From Xylophilus sp. Leaf220 (GTDB taxonomy: Bacteria > Pseudomonadota > Gammaproteobacteria > Burkholderiales > Burkholderiaceae_C): 64,000 nt of DNA. The stretch spans positions 610,170 to 674,169 of the forward strand of contig NZ_LMKO01000001.1 of assembly GCF_001421705.1 (NCBI RefSeq), given 5' to 3'. Every line of letters begins with the position of its first letter. Position 1 is the first letter of the stretch. Both the position numbers and the translations under genes were made by a program. Below the pieces are notes generated by a model. It saw nothing but the letters and a program-made list of their open reading frames with translations. It did no database searches and was not told the DNA's origin. Shown piece after piece: positions 1 to 8,060 of the stretch.

Positions 1-1267
1 TGACCTTGGCCTTGGACAGCACGAAGTCGGTGACGTTGTTCTCTATCACGACGGCTTCGACTTCGGCCAGGCGCTGGCGGTCGCTCTGGTACCAGCGGAC
101 CACGTCGGCCGGCTTCTCGTAGCTGGCGGCCAGTTCGTCGATGTGGGCCTTCATCTGCTCGGGCTTGGCCTGGAGCGCATTGGCACGAACCAGTTCGGCC
201 ACCACCAGGCCCAGGCGGACGCGGCGCTCTGCCTGCGGACGGAACACGTCGTCGGGGATCGGCGCCTTGTCGGCGTCCTTGATGCCGCGCTGCTTCAGGT
301 CGGCGCGGGCGCTTTCGATCATGCGCTCGACCTCGGCCTGCACGCTCGCCTTGGGCAGGTCGAGTTCGGCCTTCGAGATCAGCGCGTCCATGACGGCCTG
401 CTTGTTGCGCGACAGGACGCGGAACTTGACTTCGCGCTCCAGGTTCTTCTTGATGTCGGCGCGCAGGCCGTCGACCGTGCCGTCGGCGATGCCGAGCGAC
501 TTGGCCAGCAGTTCGTTGACTTCTGGCAGGTTGGCCTGTTCGATCTTCTTGACGGTGACCATGAAGTCGGCCTGCTTGCCGGCCACGTCCTTGCCGTGGT
601 AGTCCTCGGGGAAGGCCAGCGGGAAGGTCTTGCTTTCGCCGGCCTTCATGCCGCGCACGGCTTCTTCGAATTCCTTGAGCATCTGGCCTTCGCCGACCAG
701 GAACTGGAACGCCTCGGCCTTGCCGCCCTGGAACACTTCGCCGTCGATCTTGCCTTCGAAGTCGACCGTGACACGGTCGCCGTCTTCGGCGCCCGAATCC
801 TGGGCGCGCTGGGCGAAGGTCCGGCGCTGCTTGCGCAGGATGTCGAGGGTGCGGTTGATCGCGGTCTCGTCGACTTCGGCGTTCAGCTTCTCGACGTCGG
901 CATCCGACAGGTCGGCGATCTTGACTTCGGGGAACACCTCGAAGACGGCGTCGAAGGCCAGCTCGCCCTCGGGCGCGCCGTCCTTTTCGGTGATGGTCGG
1001 CTGGCCGGCCACGCGCAACTGCGCTTCGTTGGCGGCGACCGAGAAGGCCTCGCCGACCTTGTCGTTCATGACTTCGTACTGGACCGAGTAGCCGTAGCGC
1101 TGGGCCACGACGTTCATCGGCACCTTGCCGGGACGGAAGCCGTCCATCTTGACGGTGCGGGCGAGGCGCTTCAGGCGCGCGTCGACTTCCGACTGGATCG
1201 TGGTGACAGGCAGCGTCAGCGTGATCTTGCGCTCCAGCTTGTCGAGGGTTTCCACATTGACGGCCAT
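1..1267 (-). CDS. tig: Trigger factor (partial, C-terminus beyond window)
   Basis: Ribosome-bound chaperone and peptidyl-prolyl isomerase that meets nascent chains at the exit tunnel. The ATG at 1267 is preceded by AGGAGC and opens [14 protein letters not shown]. The ribosome-docking signature GFRPGKVP lies near residue 44. An FKBP-type domain follows at about residues 160-245 ([15 protein letters not shown], then the GMKAGE region) and then the helical C-terminal arms. 422 codons are inside the window. The family is usually 430-440 residues, so only about a dozen codons are missing at the left edge. tRNA-Leu lies just upstream on the same strand. In relatives tig is followed by clpP and clpX, which would lie outside. 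Confidence 0.97.
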   Translation of the reverse strand, partial: MAVNVETLDKLERKITLTLPVTTIQSEVDARLKRLARTVKMDGFRPGKVPMNVVAQRYGYSVQYEVMNDKVGEAFSVAANEAQLRVAGQPTITEKDGAPEGELAFDAVFEVFPEVKIADLSDADVEKLNAEVDETAINRTLDILRKQRRTFAQRAQDSGAEDGDRVTVDFEGKIDGEVFQGGKAEAFQFLVGEGQMLKEFEEAVRGMKAGESKTFPLAFPEDYHGKDVAGKQADFMVTVKKIEQANLPEVNELLAKSLGIADGTVDGLRADIKKNLEREVKFRVLSRNKQAVMDALISKAELDLPKASVQAEVERMIESARADLKQRGIKDADKAPIPDDVFRPQAERRVRLGLVVAELVRANALQAKPEQMKAHIDELAASYEKPADVVRWYQSDRQRLAEVEAVVIENNVTDFVLSKAKV

Positions 1268-1327
1268 GTTCTGCTCCTATGAGATCGGTCGGCGGCGGTC
1301 AGAGATCTGCCTGCCGTGATACTTGCG

Positions 1328-1414
1328 TGGTGCGCGGGGGGGGACTCGAACCCCCACAGTGTTGCCACCGTCAGGACCTAAACCTGGTGCGTCTACCAAT
1401 TTCGCCACCCGCGC
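1328..1414 (-). tRNA. tRNA-Leu (anticodon UAG)
   Basis: The minus strand folds as a class II tRNA. The acceptor stem GCGCGGG pairs with CCCGCGC, followed by discriminator A and an encoded CCA (1328-1330). The D-arm region GGCGAAATTGGTAGACGC, a TTTAGGT anticodon loop (anticodon TAG), a long variable arm and the T-loop GTTCGAGTC are all present. The outermost anticodon-stem pair looks like C-A. Reads codon CUA and probably other CUN codons. It lies between the RND operon and tig. Confidence 0.96.
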
Positions 1415-1422
1415 AAACTAAG

Positions 1423-1457
1423 AAAAAGCCCCACGTGTCCCGGTCAAGCGACACGTG
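1423..1457 (-). terminator. Rho-independent terminator, probably of the RND operon
   Basis: On the minus strand CACGTGTC pairs with GACACGTG around a 10-nt loop, followed by GGGGC and a TTTTT run. It lies 65 bp behind the RND permease stop and directly before tRNA-Leu, so it may insulate the efflux operon from the tRNA. Confidence 0.6.
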
Positions 1458-1521
1458 TGCGAATTGGTCAACCCAAGATTTTAGCGTGCCGGAAGACCGA
1501 TTCCTCCGGCGCCGCGATTCT

Positions 1522-4500
1522 TCATGCGCGGGCGGGCGGTTCGCGCTTCACCCGGAACCATGCGGCGTACATCGCCGGCAGGGCCAGCAGGGTGAGCACG
1601 GTGGCCACCACCAGGCCGCCCATGATGGCGACCGCCATCGGCCCCCAGAACACGCTGCGCGACAGCGGGATCATCGCCAGCACCGCGGCCGCGGCGGTCA
1701 GCACGATCGGCCGCAGCCGCCGCACCGCCGATTCGACGATCGCGTCCCAGGCCGGCACGCCGCGGGCCCGCTCCTGCTCGATCTGGTCGATCAGGATCAC
1801 CGAGTTGCGCTGGATCATGCCCATCAGCGCGATCACGCCCAGCAGCGCCACGAAGCCGAAAGGACGCCCCAGCAGGATCAGCGCCGCGGCCACACCCGCG
1901 ATGCCCAGCGGCCCGGTGATGAACACCAGCAGCGCGCGGCTGAAGCTGTGCAGCTGCAGCATGAGCAGGGTGAAGACGGCGAACAGCATGATCGGCACGC
2001 CCGCGGCGATCGAGGCCGAGCCCTTGCTGCTCTCCTCCACCTCGCCCGCCACCTCGATCCGGTAGCCGGCGCGGCCGTTCTGCTGCCAGTCCGCCTCCAG
2101 CTTGCGCAGCGCGGGCAGCAGTTCCTGCGTCACCGTGGCGCCCTGCAGCCCCTCGGCGATGTCGGCCTGCACCGTCACCGCGTACTCGCGGTTCTGCCGC
2201 CACAGCACGCCGTACTCCCAGGCCAGCGTCGGCTTGGCGATCTGCAGCAGCGGGATCGACTGGCCGGTGGCGGTAGTGACGTAGGCGTTGTCCAGGTCGG
2301 ACACCGCGTCGCGCTCGGCCAGCGGCTGGCGCATCACGATCTCGATCAGCCGGTCGCCCTCGCGGAACTGGCCGACGGTGTTGCCGCTGTAGAGCGTGCG
2401 GGTGGCCAGCGCGATCGACTGGCTGGTGACGCCCAGCGCCCGCGCCTTGTCCTGGTCGATCTCCAGCCGCACCGACTTGACCGATTCGTTCCAGTTGTCG
2501 TTGGTGCCGCGGGTGTTGGGGCTCTTGCGCATCTCGGCCTTGACCGTGTCGGCCAGGGTGCGCAGCACCGCCGGGTCGGTGCCCACCACCCGGAACTGCA
2601 CCGGGTAGGCCACCGGCGGGCCGCTCGGCAGCAGCTTGACGCGGCCCCGCACCTCGGGGAATTCCGTCGCCAGGATCGCCGGAAGCCGGCGGCGCAGCAC
2701 CTCGCGCGTGGCCAGGTCGTTCGGCAGCACGATCAGCTGCGACACGTTGGACTGCGGGAACACCTGGTCCAGCGGCAGGTAGAACCGCGGCACGCCCGAG
2801 CCCACCCAGGTGCTGATGCTGCGGATGCCCGCCTCCTGCTGCAGCCGCGCCTCGACGCGCTTGACGATGTCCTCGCTGGCGCTGAAGGGCGTCCCCTCGG
2901 GCGACCACAGGTCGACCATGATCTCGGGCCGTGTCGAATCCGGGAAGAACTGCTGCTGCACCTGCCCCATGCCGACCAGCCCCAGGGCGAAGATGCCCAC
3001 GGTGGCGCCGATGGTGATCCAGCGGTGGGCCACGCACCAGCCCACCGTGCGGCGGAAGCGGTTGTAGAAGGCGCTGTCGAACATCTCGTGCGGCTGGCCC
3101 TCGGCGCCGTCGGCACCGCCGGCCTGACCCGCATGGTGCGGATGCGGCTTGAGCAGCAGCGTGCCGAGGTAGGGCACGAAGTACACCGACACCAGCCAGC
3201 TCAGCACCAGCGCCACCACCGTCACCGCGAAGATCGCGAAGGTGTATTCGCCGGTGACCGATTTGGCGATGCCGATCGGCAGGAAACCCGCCGCGGTGAT
3301 CAGCGTGCCGGTGAGCATCGGCATGGCGGTGATCTCGTAGGCGAAGGTGGCGGCGCGGGCCTTGTCGTAGCCCTCCTCCATCTTGCGGACCATCATCTCG
3401 ACCGCGATGATCGCGTCGTCCACCAGCAGGCCCAGCGCGATGATCAGCGAGCCGAGCGAGATCTTGTGCAGCCCGATGCCCCAGTAGTGCATCGCCAGGA
3501 ACGTGACCGACAGCACCAGCGGGATGGTGATGCCCACCACCAGCCCCGGCCGCACGTCGAGCGTGTAGCCCTGCCACCAGCGCCGCGCACCGGCCTTGCG
3601 GTGCAGGCCCAGGCTGATGAAGCTCACCGCCAGCACGATCACCACCGCCTCGATCAGAACGTGCACGAATTCGCTCACCGAGGCTGTCACCGCCGCCGGC
3701 TGGTCCTGCACCTGCACCAGCCGGGCACCGGCGGGCAGCGTCTTCTCCAGGTCGGCGACGGTGGTGCGCAGCGCCTTGCCCAACGCCACGATGTCGCCGC
3801 CCTTGGCCATCGACACGCCGAGCGCGATCACCTCGCGGCCCTGGTGGCGCACCTTCACCGACGGCGGATCGACGGTGCCGCGGCGGATCTCGGCGATGTC
3901 GCCCAGCCGCAGCTGGTTGCCCGAGCTGCCGCGGACCGGCATCGCCCGCAGCTGCGCCACCGCCTCGAAGGCGCCCTCGACCCGCAGCTGCACGATGTCG
4001 CCCGGCGTCTGCACCAGGCCGGCGCTCTCCACCGCGTTCTGCTGGCCCAGCTGGTCGATCACCGCGTTCAGGTTCAGGCCCAGCTGGGCGAGCCGCTGCC
4101 GCGGGATCTCGATGAAGATCTTCTCGTCCTGCACGCCGAACAACTCGACCTTGGCGGTGTCCTTGACCCGCAGCAGCCGCTGGCGCACGTCCTCTGCCAG
4201 CTGGCGGCGCTCGGCCTCCGAGAAGCCGTCGGTCTCCAGCGCGTAGATCACGCCGTACACGTCGCCGAACTCGTCGTTGAAGAACGGCCCCTGGATGTTG
4301 CCGGGCAGCATGTAGCGCATGTCGCCGATCTTCTTGCGCACCGTGTACCAGGCGTTGGGCACGTCGGCCGGGCGGGAGCTGTCCTTCAGCTCGAAGATGA
4401 TCTGCGACTCGCCGGGCTTGGAGTAGCTGCGGATGCGGTCGGCGTTGGGCACCTCCTGCAGGGTGCGCTCCAGCCGGCTGGTGATCTGCTCGGCCACCTG

Positions 4501-4761
4501 CTCGGCGGTGGCGCCGGGCCAGTAGGTGCGGACCACCATCGCGCGGAAGGTGAAGGGCGGGTCTTCGTCCTGCCCCAGCTGGAAGTACGAGGCGAAGCCC
4601 AGCACCATGAAGGCGACCAGCAGGTAGCGGGTGAGCGCCGCATGCTCCAGCGCCCAGCGCGAGAGGTTGAAACCTTCCTTGGGCGGGGCCAGGCCGGGCG
4701 CGGGGGCCGCCGCGGGTACGGAGGCGTCGGGGGCGGCGGGAGGCGCGTCGTGCGGTGTCAT
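1522..4761 (-). CDS. RND efflux pump permease (AcrB/MexK type)
   Basis: Inner-membrane proton-driven exporter of the AcrB/HAE1 superfamily, 1079 residues, close to the usual 1040. The first membrane helix is near residue 46, a long periplasmic porter domain follows, and the TM4 motif GLLVDDAIIAVE near residue 447 carries the paired aspartates of the proton relay. A second helix pair and periplasmic domain follow, with the LGRPFGF and GMIQRNSVILIDQIE helices near the C-terminus. The first 30 residues are Ala/Pro-rich. It starts 7 bp after the adaptor gene, so the two form an operon. There is no outer-membrane factor gene, so an unlinked TolC-like partner is expected. The substrate cannot be read from sequence; the closest family resemblance is to MexK/TriC-like drug pumps. 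Confidence 0.93.
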   Translation of the reverse strand: MTPHDAPPAAPDASVPAAAPAPGLAPPKEGFNLSRWALEHAALTRYLLVAFMVLGFASYFQLGQDEDPPFTFRAMVVRTYWPGATAEQVAEQITSRLERTLQEVPNADRIRSYSKPGESQIIFELKDSSRPADVPNAWYTVRKKIGDMRYMLPGNIQGPFFNDEFGDVYGVIYALETDGFSEAERRQLAEDVRQRLLRVKDTAKVELFGVQDEKIFIEIPRQRLAQLGLNLNAVIDQLGQQNAVESAGLVQTPGDIVQLRVEGAFEAVAQLRAMPVRGSSGNQLRLGDIAEIRRGTVDPPSVKVRHQGREVIALGVSMAKGGDIVALGKALRTTVADLEKTLPAGARLVQVQDQPAAVTASVSEFVHVLIEAVVIVLAVSFISLGLHRKAGARRWWQGYTLDVRPGLVVGITIPLVLSVTFLAMHYWGIGLHKISLGSLIIALGLLVDDAIIAVEMMVRKMEEGYDKARAATFAYEITAMPMLTGTLITAAGFLPIGIAKSVTGEYTFAIFAVTVVALVLSWLVSVYFVPYLGTLLLKPHPHHAGQAGGADGAEGQPHEMFDSAFYNRFRRTVGWCVAHRWITIGATVGIFALGLVGMGQVQQQFFPDSTRPEIMVDLWSPEGTPFSASEDIVKRVEARLQQEAGIRSISTWVGSGVPRFYLPLDQVFPQSNVSQLIVLPNDLATREVLRRRLPAILATEFPEVRGRVKLLPSGPPVAYPVQFRVVGTDPAVLRTLADTVKAEMRKSPNTRGTNDNWNESVKSVRLEIDQDKARALGVTSQSIALATRTLYSGNTVGQFREGDRLIEIVMRQPLAERDAVSDLDNAYVTTATGQSIPLLQIAKPTLAWEYGVLWRQNREYAVTVQADIAEGLQGATVTQELLPALRKLEADWQQNGRAGYRIEVAGEVEESSKGSASIAAGVPIMLFAVFTLLMLQLHSFSRALLVFITGPLGIAGVAAALILLGRPFGFVALLGVIALMGMIQRNSVILIDQIEQERARGVPAWDAIVESAVRRLRPIVLTAAAAVLAMIPLSRSVFWGPMAVAIMGGLVVATVLTLLALPAMYAAWFRVKREPPARA

Positions 4762-4768
4762 CGCGGCC

Positions 4769-6004
4769 TCACTTCGCCGGGGCCGCGGGCGCTGCGGCCG
4801 GCGCGGAGGCAGGCGGCGGCGTCGGGTCTGCGGATGCCGCCGCGCCGTTTGCTACGCTATCCATAGCAGGCTGTCGGCGTCCGGTGCCGGCCTCGGGGCT
4901 TTTTCCTTCGTAGATCGCCACTTTCTGGCCCGGCGCCAGCACATGCACCCCGGCGGCCACCACCCGCATGCCCGGCTCCAGGCCCCGGGTCACGACCGCG
5001 TCGTTGCCGTCCACGCTGCCGACGGCGATCGGCTGGGAGCGCACCGTCATCGACGATGCGTCCAGCACCCACACCGCGGTCGTGCCACCGTCCTGCCGCA
5101 GCGCGGAGCTGGGGATGCGGATCACCGGCGGCGCGTCGCCCGCCGCATGCTGCGGCAGCACCGACACGGTGGTGCCCAGCGGCGGCACATCGCCCGGGGC
5201 GCCCTGCAGCGCCACCTTGACGGTGAAGGTACGGGTCACCGGATCGGCGCTGGCGCCTACCTCGCGCACCTTGCCGGACAGGGGGGCGGCACCCGCCCAG
5301 GTGCGCACCTGCATCGGCTGGCCGACGGCGAAGCGGCCGACCTGGTTCTCCGGCACCGCGAAGACCGCGTCGCGCACGCCGTCCACCGCCACCCGCACCA
5401 CCGGCGTGCCGGCGCTCACCACCTGGCCGGCCTCGGCCTCGATCGCGGTGACCACGCCGGGCGCGTCGGCCTTCAGGTCGGCGTAGCCCGCCTGGTTGCC
5501 CTGAGACGAAAGCTGCGCCTGCGACTGGTCGAGCGCCGCCTTGGCCGCCCGCAGGGTCGATTCGCGCCGCTCCAGCTCGGCGCCGCTGATGAAGTTCTGG
5601 CTCTTGAGCTGCGAGTAACGCTTGAAATCGGCGTCCGCCAGTTCGTAGCTGGTGCGGGCCGACGCCACCTGGGCCCGGCCCGCGTCGGCCGCCAGCCGCA
5701 GGTCCTGCGGATCGAGCTGCGCCAGCACCTGGCCCGGCTGCACCCGCTGGCCCACCTCGGCCTGGCGGCGCAGGATCTTGCCGCCGACCCGGAAGCCGAT
5801 GCGCGACTCCACCCGGGCCCGCACCTCGCCGGCGAAGACCTGGCCGGCCTGCGCGTCGGTGCGCTCCACCGTCACCAGCTTCACCGATCGGATCGGCTCC
5901 TCGGGCGGCGCGGGCCGGGAGCACGCGGCGAGCGCGGCGGCCACCGCCACGGCGAGAGCCCCCGCGAAAAAGCGATGGCGGACGGGCGAAAGGCGAGGAG
6001 GCAT
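4769..6004 (-). CDS. RND periplasmic adaptor lipoprotein (membrane fusion protein)
   Basis: Adaptor linking the RND permease to an outer-membrane channel. The ATG at 6004 gives a lipoprotein signal with lipobox LAAC at Cys28 and 411 residues. A longer frame from a TTG at 6031 is open but would put the lipobox too far in. Barrel-sandwich (lipoyl-like) and helical hairpin segments are recognisable (GGKILRRQAEVGQRVQPGQVL; QLSSQGNQAGYADLKADAPG), followed by beta-barrel and membrane-proximal domains. The last 50 or so residues are Ala/Pro-rich, and part of them (about 17 residues, 4851-4904) is encoded by a copy of the 54-bp dispersed repeat. Expression probably depends on the promoter/operator at 6033-6082. 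Confidence 0.93.
   Translation of the reverse strand: MPPRLSPVRHRFFAGALAVAVAAALAACSRPAPPEEPIRSVKLVTVERTDAQAGQVFAGEVRARVESRIGFRVGGKILRRQAEVGQRVQPGQVLAQLDPQDLRLAADAGRAQVASARTSYELADADFKRYSQLKSQNFISGAELERRESTLRAAKAALDQSQAQLSSQGNQAGYADLKADAPGVVTAIEAEAGQVVSAGTPVVRVAVDGVRDAVFAVPENQVGRFAVGQPMQVRTWAGAAPLSGKVREVGASADPVTRTFTVKVALQGAPGDVPPLGTTVSVLPQHAAGDAPPVIRIPSSALRQDGGTTAVWVLDASSMTVRSQPIAVGSVDGNDAVVTRGLEPGMRVVAAGVHVLAPGQKVAIYEGKSPEAGTGRRQPAMDSVANGAAASADPTPPPASAPAAAPAAPAK
4851..4904 (+). repeat. 54-bp dispersed repeat, copy 1 (inside adaptor CDS)
   Basis: Plus strand: GCTAC-N7-ATAGC, then a GC arm GTCGGCG-N5-GCCGGC, then GGGGCTTTTT. This is the same order of parts as at 9326, 13707, 16713, 30560 and 48952. 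It lies antisense inside the 3' part of the adaptor gene and is read in frame as part of the low-complexity tail. Confidence 0.7.
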
Positions 6005-6032
6005 GGCGCGTGCGGACCGGGGCCCGGGCAAG

Positions 6033-6054
6033 TTAATGACTGACGGGTTAGTAA
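6033..6054. promoter_or_regulatory. Palindromic operator candidate for RND operon
   Basis: TTAATGAC-N6-GTTAGTAA is an inverted repeat with TTAnTnAC half-sites. It overlaps the edge of the -10 hexamer and the predicted transcription start of the adaptor-permease operon, the usual place for a TetR-type repressor to act. No repressor gene is adjacent; the neighbour across the gap is hpnC. Confidence 0.55.
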
Positions 6055-6082
6055 TCTATTGCATCGGCTTGCACGCTGTCAA
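6053..6082 (-). promoter_or_regulatory. Sigma-70 promoter of RND operon
   Basis: Minus strand: perfect -35 TTGACA (6077-6082), 18-bp spacer, -10 TAGATT (6053-6058). The start of transcription would fall near 6046, inside the palindrome, about 40 bp before the adaptor ATG. Confidence 0.6.
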
Positions 6083-6150
6083 GACACGATTGGCCGTACC
6101 TGCCGGCGCCGGCTGCCGAGCGCGGCGATGCGATTGCGCACAATCGCGGC

Positions 6151-7017
6151 GTGCCCACACCCCTGCCCTCCCCGCCCGCCACCGCCGCGCCGCCGACGCA
6201 CTACGAGAACTTTCCCGTGGCCTCGTGGCTCTGCCCGCCCGCGCTGCGCCCGCCGATCGCGGCGCTCTACGGCTTCGCCCGCACCGCCGACGACATCGCC
6301 GACGAGGGCGATGCCGCGCCCGATGCGCGCATCGCCGACCTGCAGGCCTACCGGCAGGACCTGTACGCCGCCGCCGCCGGCCGGCCGGTGTCCCTCCGAT
6401 GGGCTGCCGTCTTCGGGCCGCTGGCCGGCGCCATCGCACAGTGGCGGCTGCCGGTGCCGCTGCTGGACGACCTGCTCGACGCCTTCCTGCAGGACGTCCG
6501 CAAGACCCGCGACTGCGAAGGCTATGCCGACCGGGCCGAACTGCTCGACTACTGCCGCCGCTCGGCCAACCCGGTCGGCCGGCTGCTGCTGCACCTCTAC
6601 GGCGTGCGGGGCGAGGCCGCGCTGGCCGAGAGCGATGCGATCTGCAGCGCGCTGCAGCTGGTCAATTTCTGGCAGGACCTGTCGGTCGACATTCCCCGCG
6701 GCCGCTACTACCTGTGCGCTGCCGACCGCCGCGCCCACGGCGTGCCCGCGGCCGACCTGCGCGCCCTGCGCCAGACGCCCGCCGCCACCGCGCTGATCGC
6801 CGACTGCTGCGCCTGGGCCCGGGCCGAGATGCTGCGCGGCGCGCCGCTGGTGCATCGCATCCCCGGCCGGGCCGGCTGGGAACTGCGGCTGGTGGTGCAG
6901 GGCGGGCTGCGCATCCTCGACCGCATCGCGGCGCTGGACCATGCGACGCTGAACACCCGGCCGACGGTGGGCGCCCGCGACGCCCCGGCGATGCTCTGGC
7001 GCGCCCTGCGGATGTAG
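6151..7017 (+). CDS. hpnC: Squalene synthesis enzyme HpnC
   Basis: Trans-isoprenyl diphosphate synthase family protein, 288 residues, of the HpnC type. In the HpnCDE route HpnC converts presqualene diphosphate made by HpnD into hydroxysqualene. The first aspartate-rich motif is DDIAD (residues 47-51) and the second is in the FWQDLSVD segment (about 173-180). Both hold Mg2+ and diphosphate. The start is GTG at 6151 (MPTPLPSPP); no in-frame ATG lies before the conserved HYENFPVASW block. hpnD follows after 67 bp and hpnE after that, which supports the assignment. Confidence 0.93.
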   Translation: MPTPLPSPPATAAPPTHYENFPVASWLCPPALRPPIAALYGFARTADDIADEGDAAPDARIADLQAYRQDLYAAAAGRPVSLRWAAVFGPLAGAIAQWRLPVPLLDDLLDAFLQDVRKTRDCEGYADRAELLDYCRRSANPVGRLLLHLYGVRGEAALAESDAICSALQLVNFWQDLSVDIPRGRYYLCAADRRAHGVPAADLRALRQTPAATALIADCCAWARAEMLRGAPLVHRIPGRAGWELRLVVQGGLRILDRIAALDHATLNTRPTVGARDAPAMLWRALRM

Positions 7018-7084
7018 GGCGCGCGGCGCCACGCCGGACGGGTGCGGCCCGGGTGGGACAATCGGGCACCACGACACCGCCCCC

Positions 7085-7924
7085 ATGACCCCCGAAGACT
7101 ACGTTCAGCAAAAAGCCGCCGCCTCGGGCAGCAGCTTCTATTACGCGTTCCTGTTCCTGCCGCGGCCCCGCCGCGCCGCGATCACCGCCTTCTATGCCTT
7201 CTGCCGCGAGGTGGACGACGTGGTCGACGACATGCAGGACCCGGGCGTCGCCGCCACCAAGCTCGCCTGGTGGCACACCGAGATCGGCCGTGCGTTCGCC
7301 GGCCAGCCCAGCCATCCGGTGATGAAGGCCCTGATGCCGCACGTGCCCGACTACGGCATCGAAGAGCGCCACCTGCAGGCCGTCGTGCAGGGCTGCCAGA
7401 TGGACCTGGAGCAGACCCGCTACCTCGACTTCGCGGGCCTGGAGCGCTACTGCCACCTGGTGGCCGGCGTGGTGGGCGAGGTGGCGGCGCGCATCTTCGG
7501 CCAGACCGACCCGGCCACCACCGCCTACGCCCACCGGCTGGGCCTGGCGTTCCAGCTGACCAACATCATCCGCGACGTGGGCGAGGACGCGCTGCGCGGC
7601 CGCATCTACCTGCCGGTCAACGAGCTGCAGCAGTTCGACGTGAAGGCCCACGAGATCCTCAAGCGCGTCCACTCCGACCGCTTCGTCGCGCTGATGCGCT
7701 TCCAGACCGAGCGGGCGCAGCGCCTCTACGCCGAAGCGCTGGCGCTGCTGCCGCCGGCCGACCGCCGCACCCAGAAGCCGGGCCTGATGATGGCCAGCAT
7801 CTACCGCACCCTGCTGGGCGAGATCGCCCGCGACGACTTCCAGGTGCTGCACCAGCGGGTCAGCCTCACCCCGCTGCGCAAGTTCTGGCTCGCGTGGAAA
7901 GTCCAGGCGCTCGGACGGGTATGA
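7085..7924 (+). CDS. hpnD: Presqualene diphosphate synthase HpnD
   Basis: Condenses two farnesyl diphosphates to presqualene diphosphate, the first step of the HpnCDE squalene pathway. 279 residues from ATG 7085 (MTPEDYVQQKAAASGSSFYYAF). Aspartate-rich motif 1 is in FCREVDDVVDD (about 39-50) and motif 2 is RDVGED (about 163-168) after QLTNII, both typical of squalene/phytoene synthases. The stop codon TGA overlaps an ATG (ATGA at 7921) that opens a 47-codon frame within a dispersed repeat leading to hpnE. Confidence 0.95.
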   Translation: MTPEDYVQQKAAASGSSFYYAFLFLPRPRRAAITAFYAFCREVDDVVDDMQDPGVAATKLAWWHTEIGRAFAGQPSHPVMKALMPHVPDYGIEERHLQAVVQGCQMDLEQTRYLDFAGLERYCHLVAGVVGEVAARIFGQTDPATTAYAHRLGLAFQLTNIIRDVGEDALRGRIYLPVNELQQFDVKAHEILKRVHSDRFVALMRFQTERAQRLYAEALALLPPADRRTQKPGLMMASIYRTLLGEIARDDFQVLHQRVSLTPLRKFWLAWKVQALGRV

Positions 7925-8008
7925 AGCACACCCCCAGGCTGCGCACCGCGTGTCTGCGCCATCCTCCTTGCAGGGGGCGGTGCCGGCCCGGCGGAGCCGG
8001 TCCCGCGT
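7921..8008 (+). repeat. Operon-junction repeat, copy A (between hpnD and hpnE)
   Basis: About 88 bp similar to the minus strand of 56903-56997. Shared blocks are CACACCCCCAG, CTGCGC, CTTGCAGGGGGCG and GAGCCGGT-CCGCG. It begins with ATGA overlapping the hpnD stop. The frame from 7921 stays open for 47 codons and ends at 8064 in a TGA that overlaps the hpnE start (ATGA at 8061). Both junctions therefore look translationally coupled. The frame is Arg/Pro-rich and there is no sign that the peptide itself is conserved. Confidence 0.65.
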
Positions 8009-8060
8009 CGACCCTGGCGGGAGCGGAGTCCCCGCGTGCCCTGCCGCTGAGGTGCCCGCC

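Noticed and set aside
1331-1470. Promoter for tRNA-Leu in the terminator region (TTGACC on the minus strand)
   Set aside because: No acceptable -10 hexamer at 16-18 bp; not reported as a feature.
1279-4866. Plus-strand open frame of 1195 codons opposite the RND permease
   Set aside because: His/Arg/Gln-rich antisense shadow of a GC-rich coding strand; the minus-strand protein has all RND motifs.
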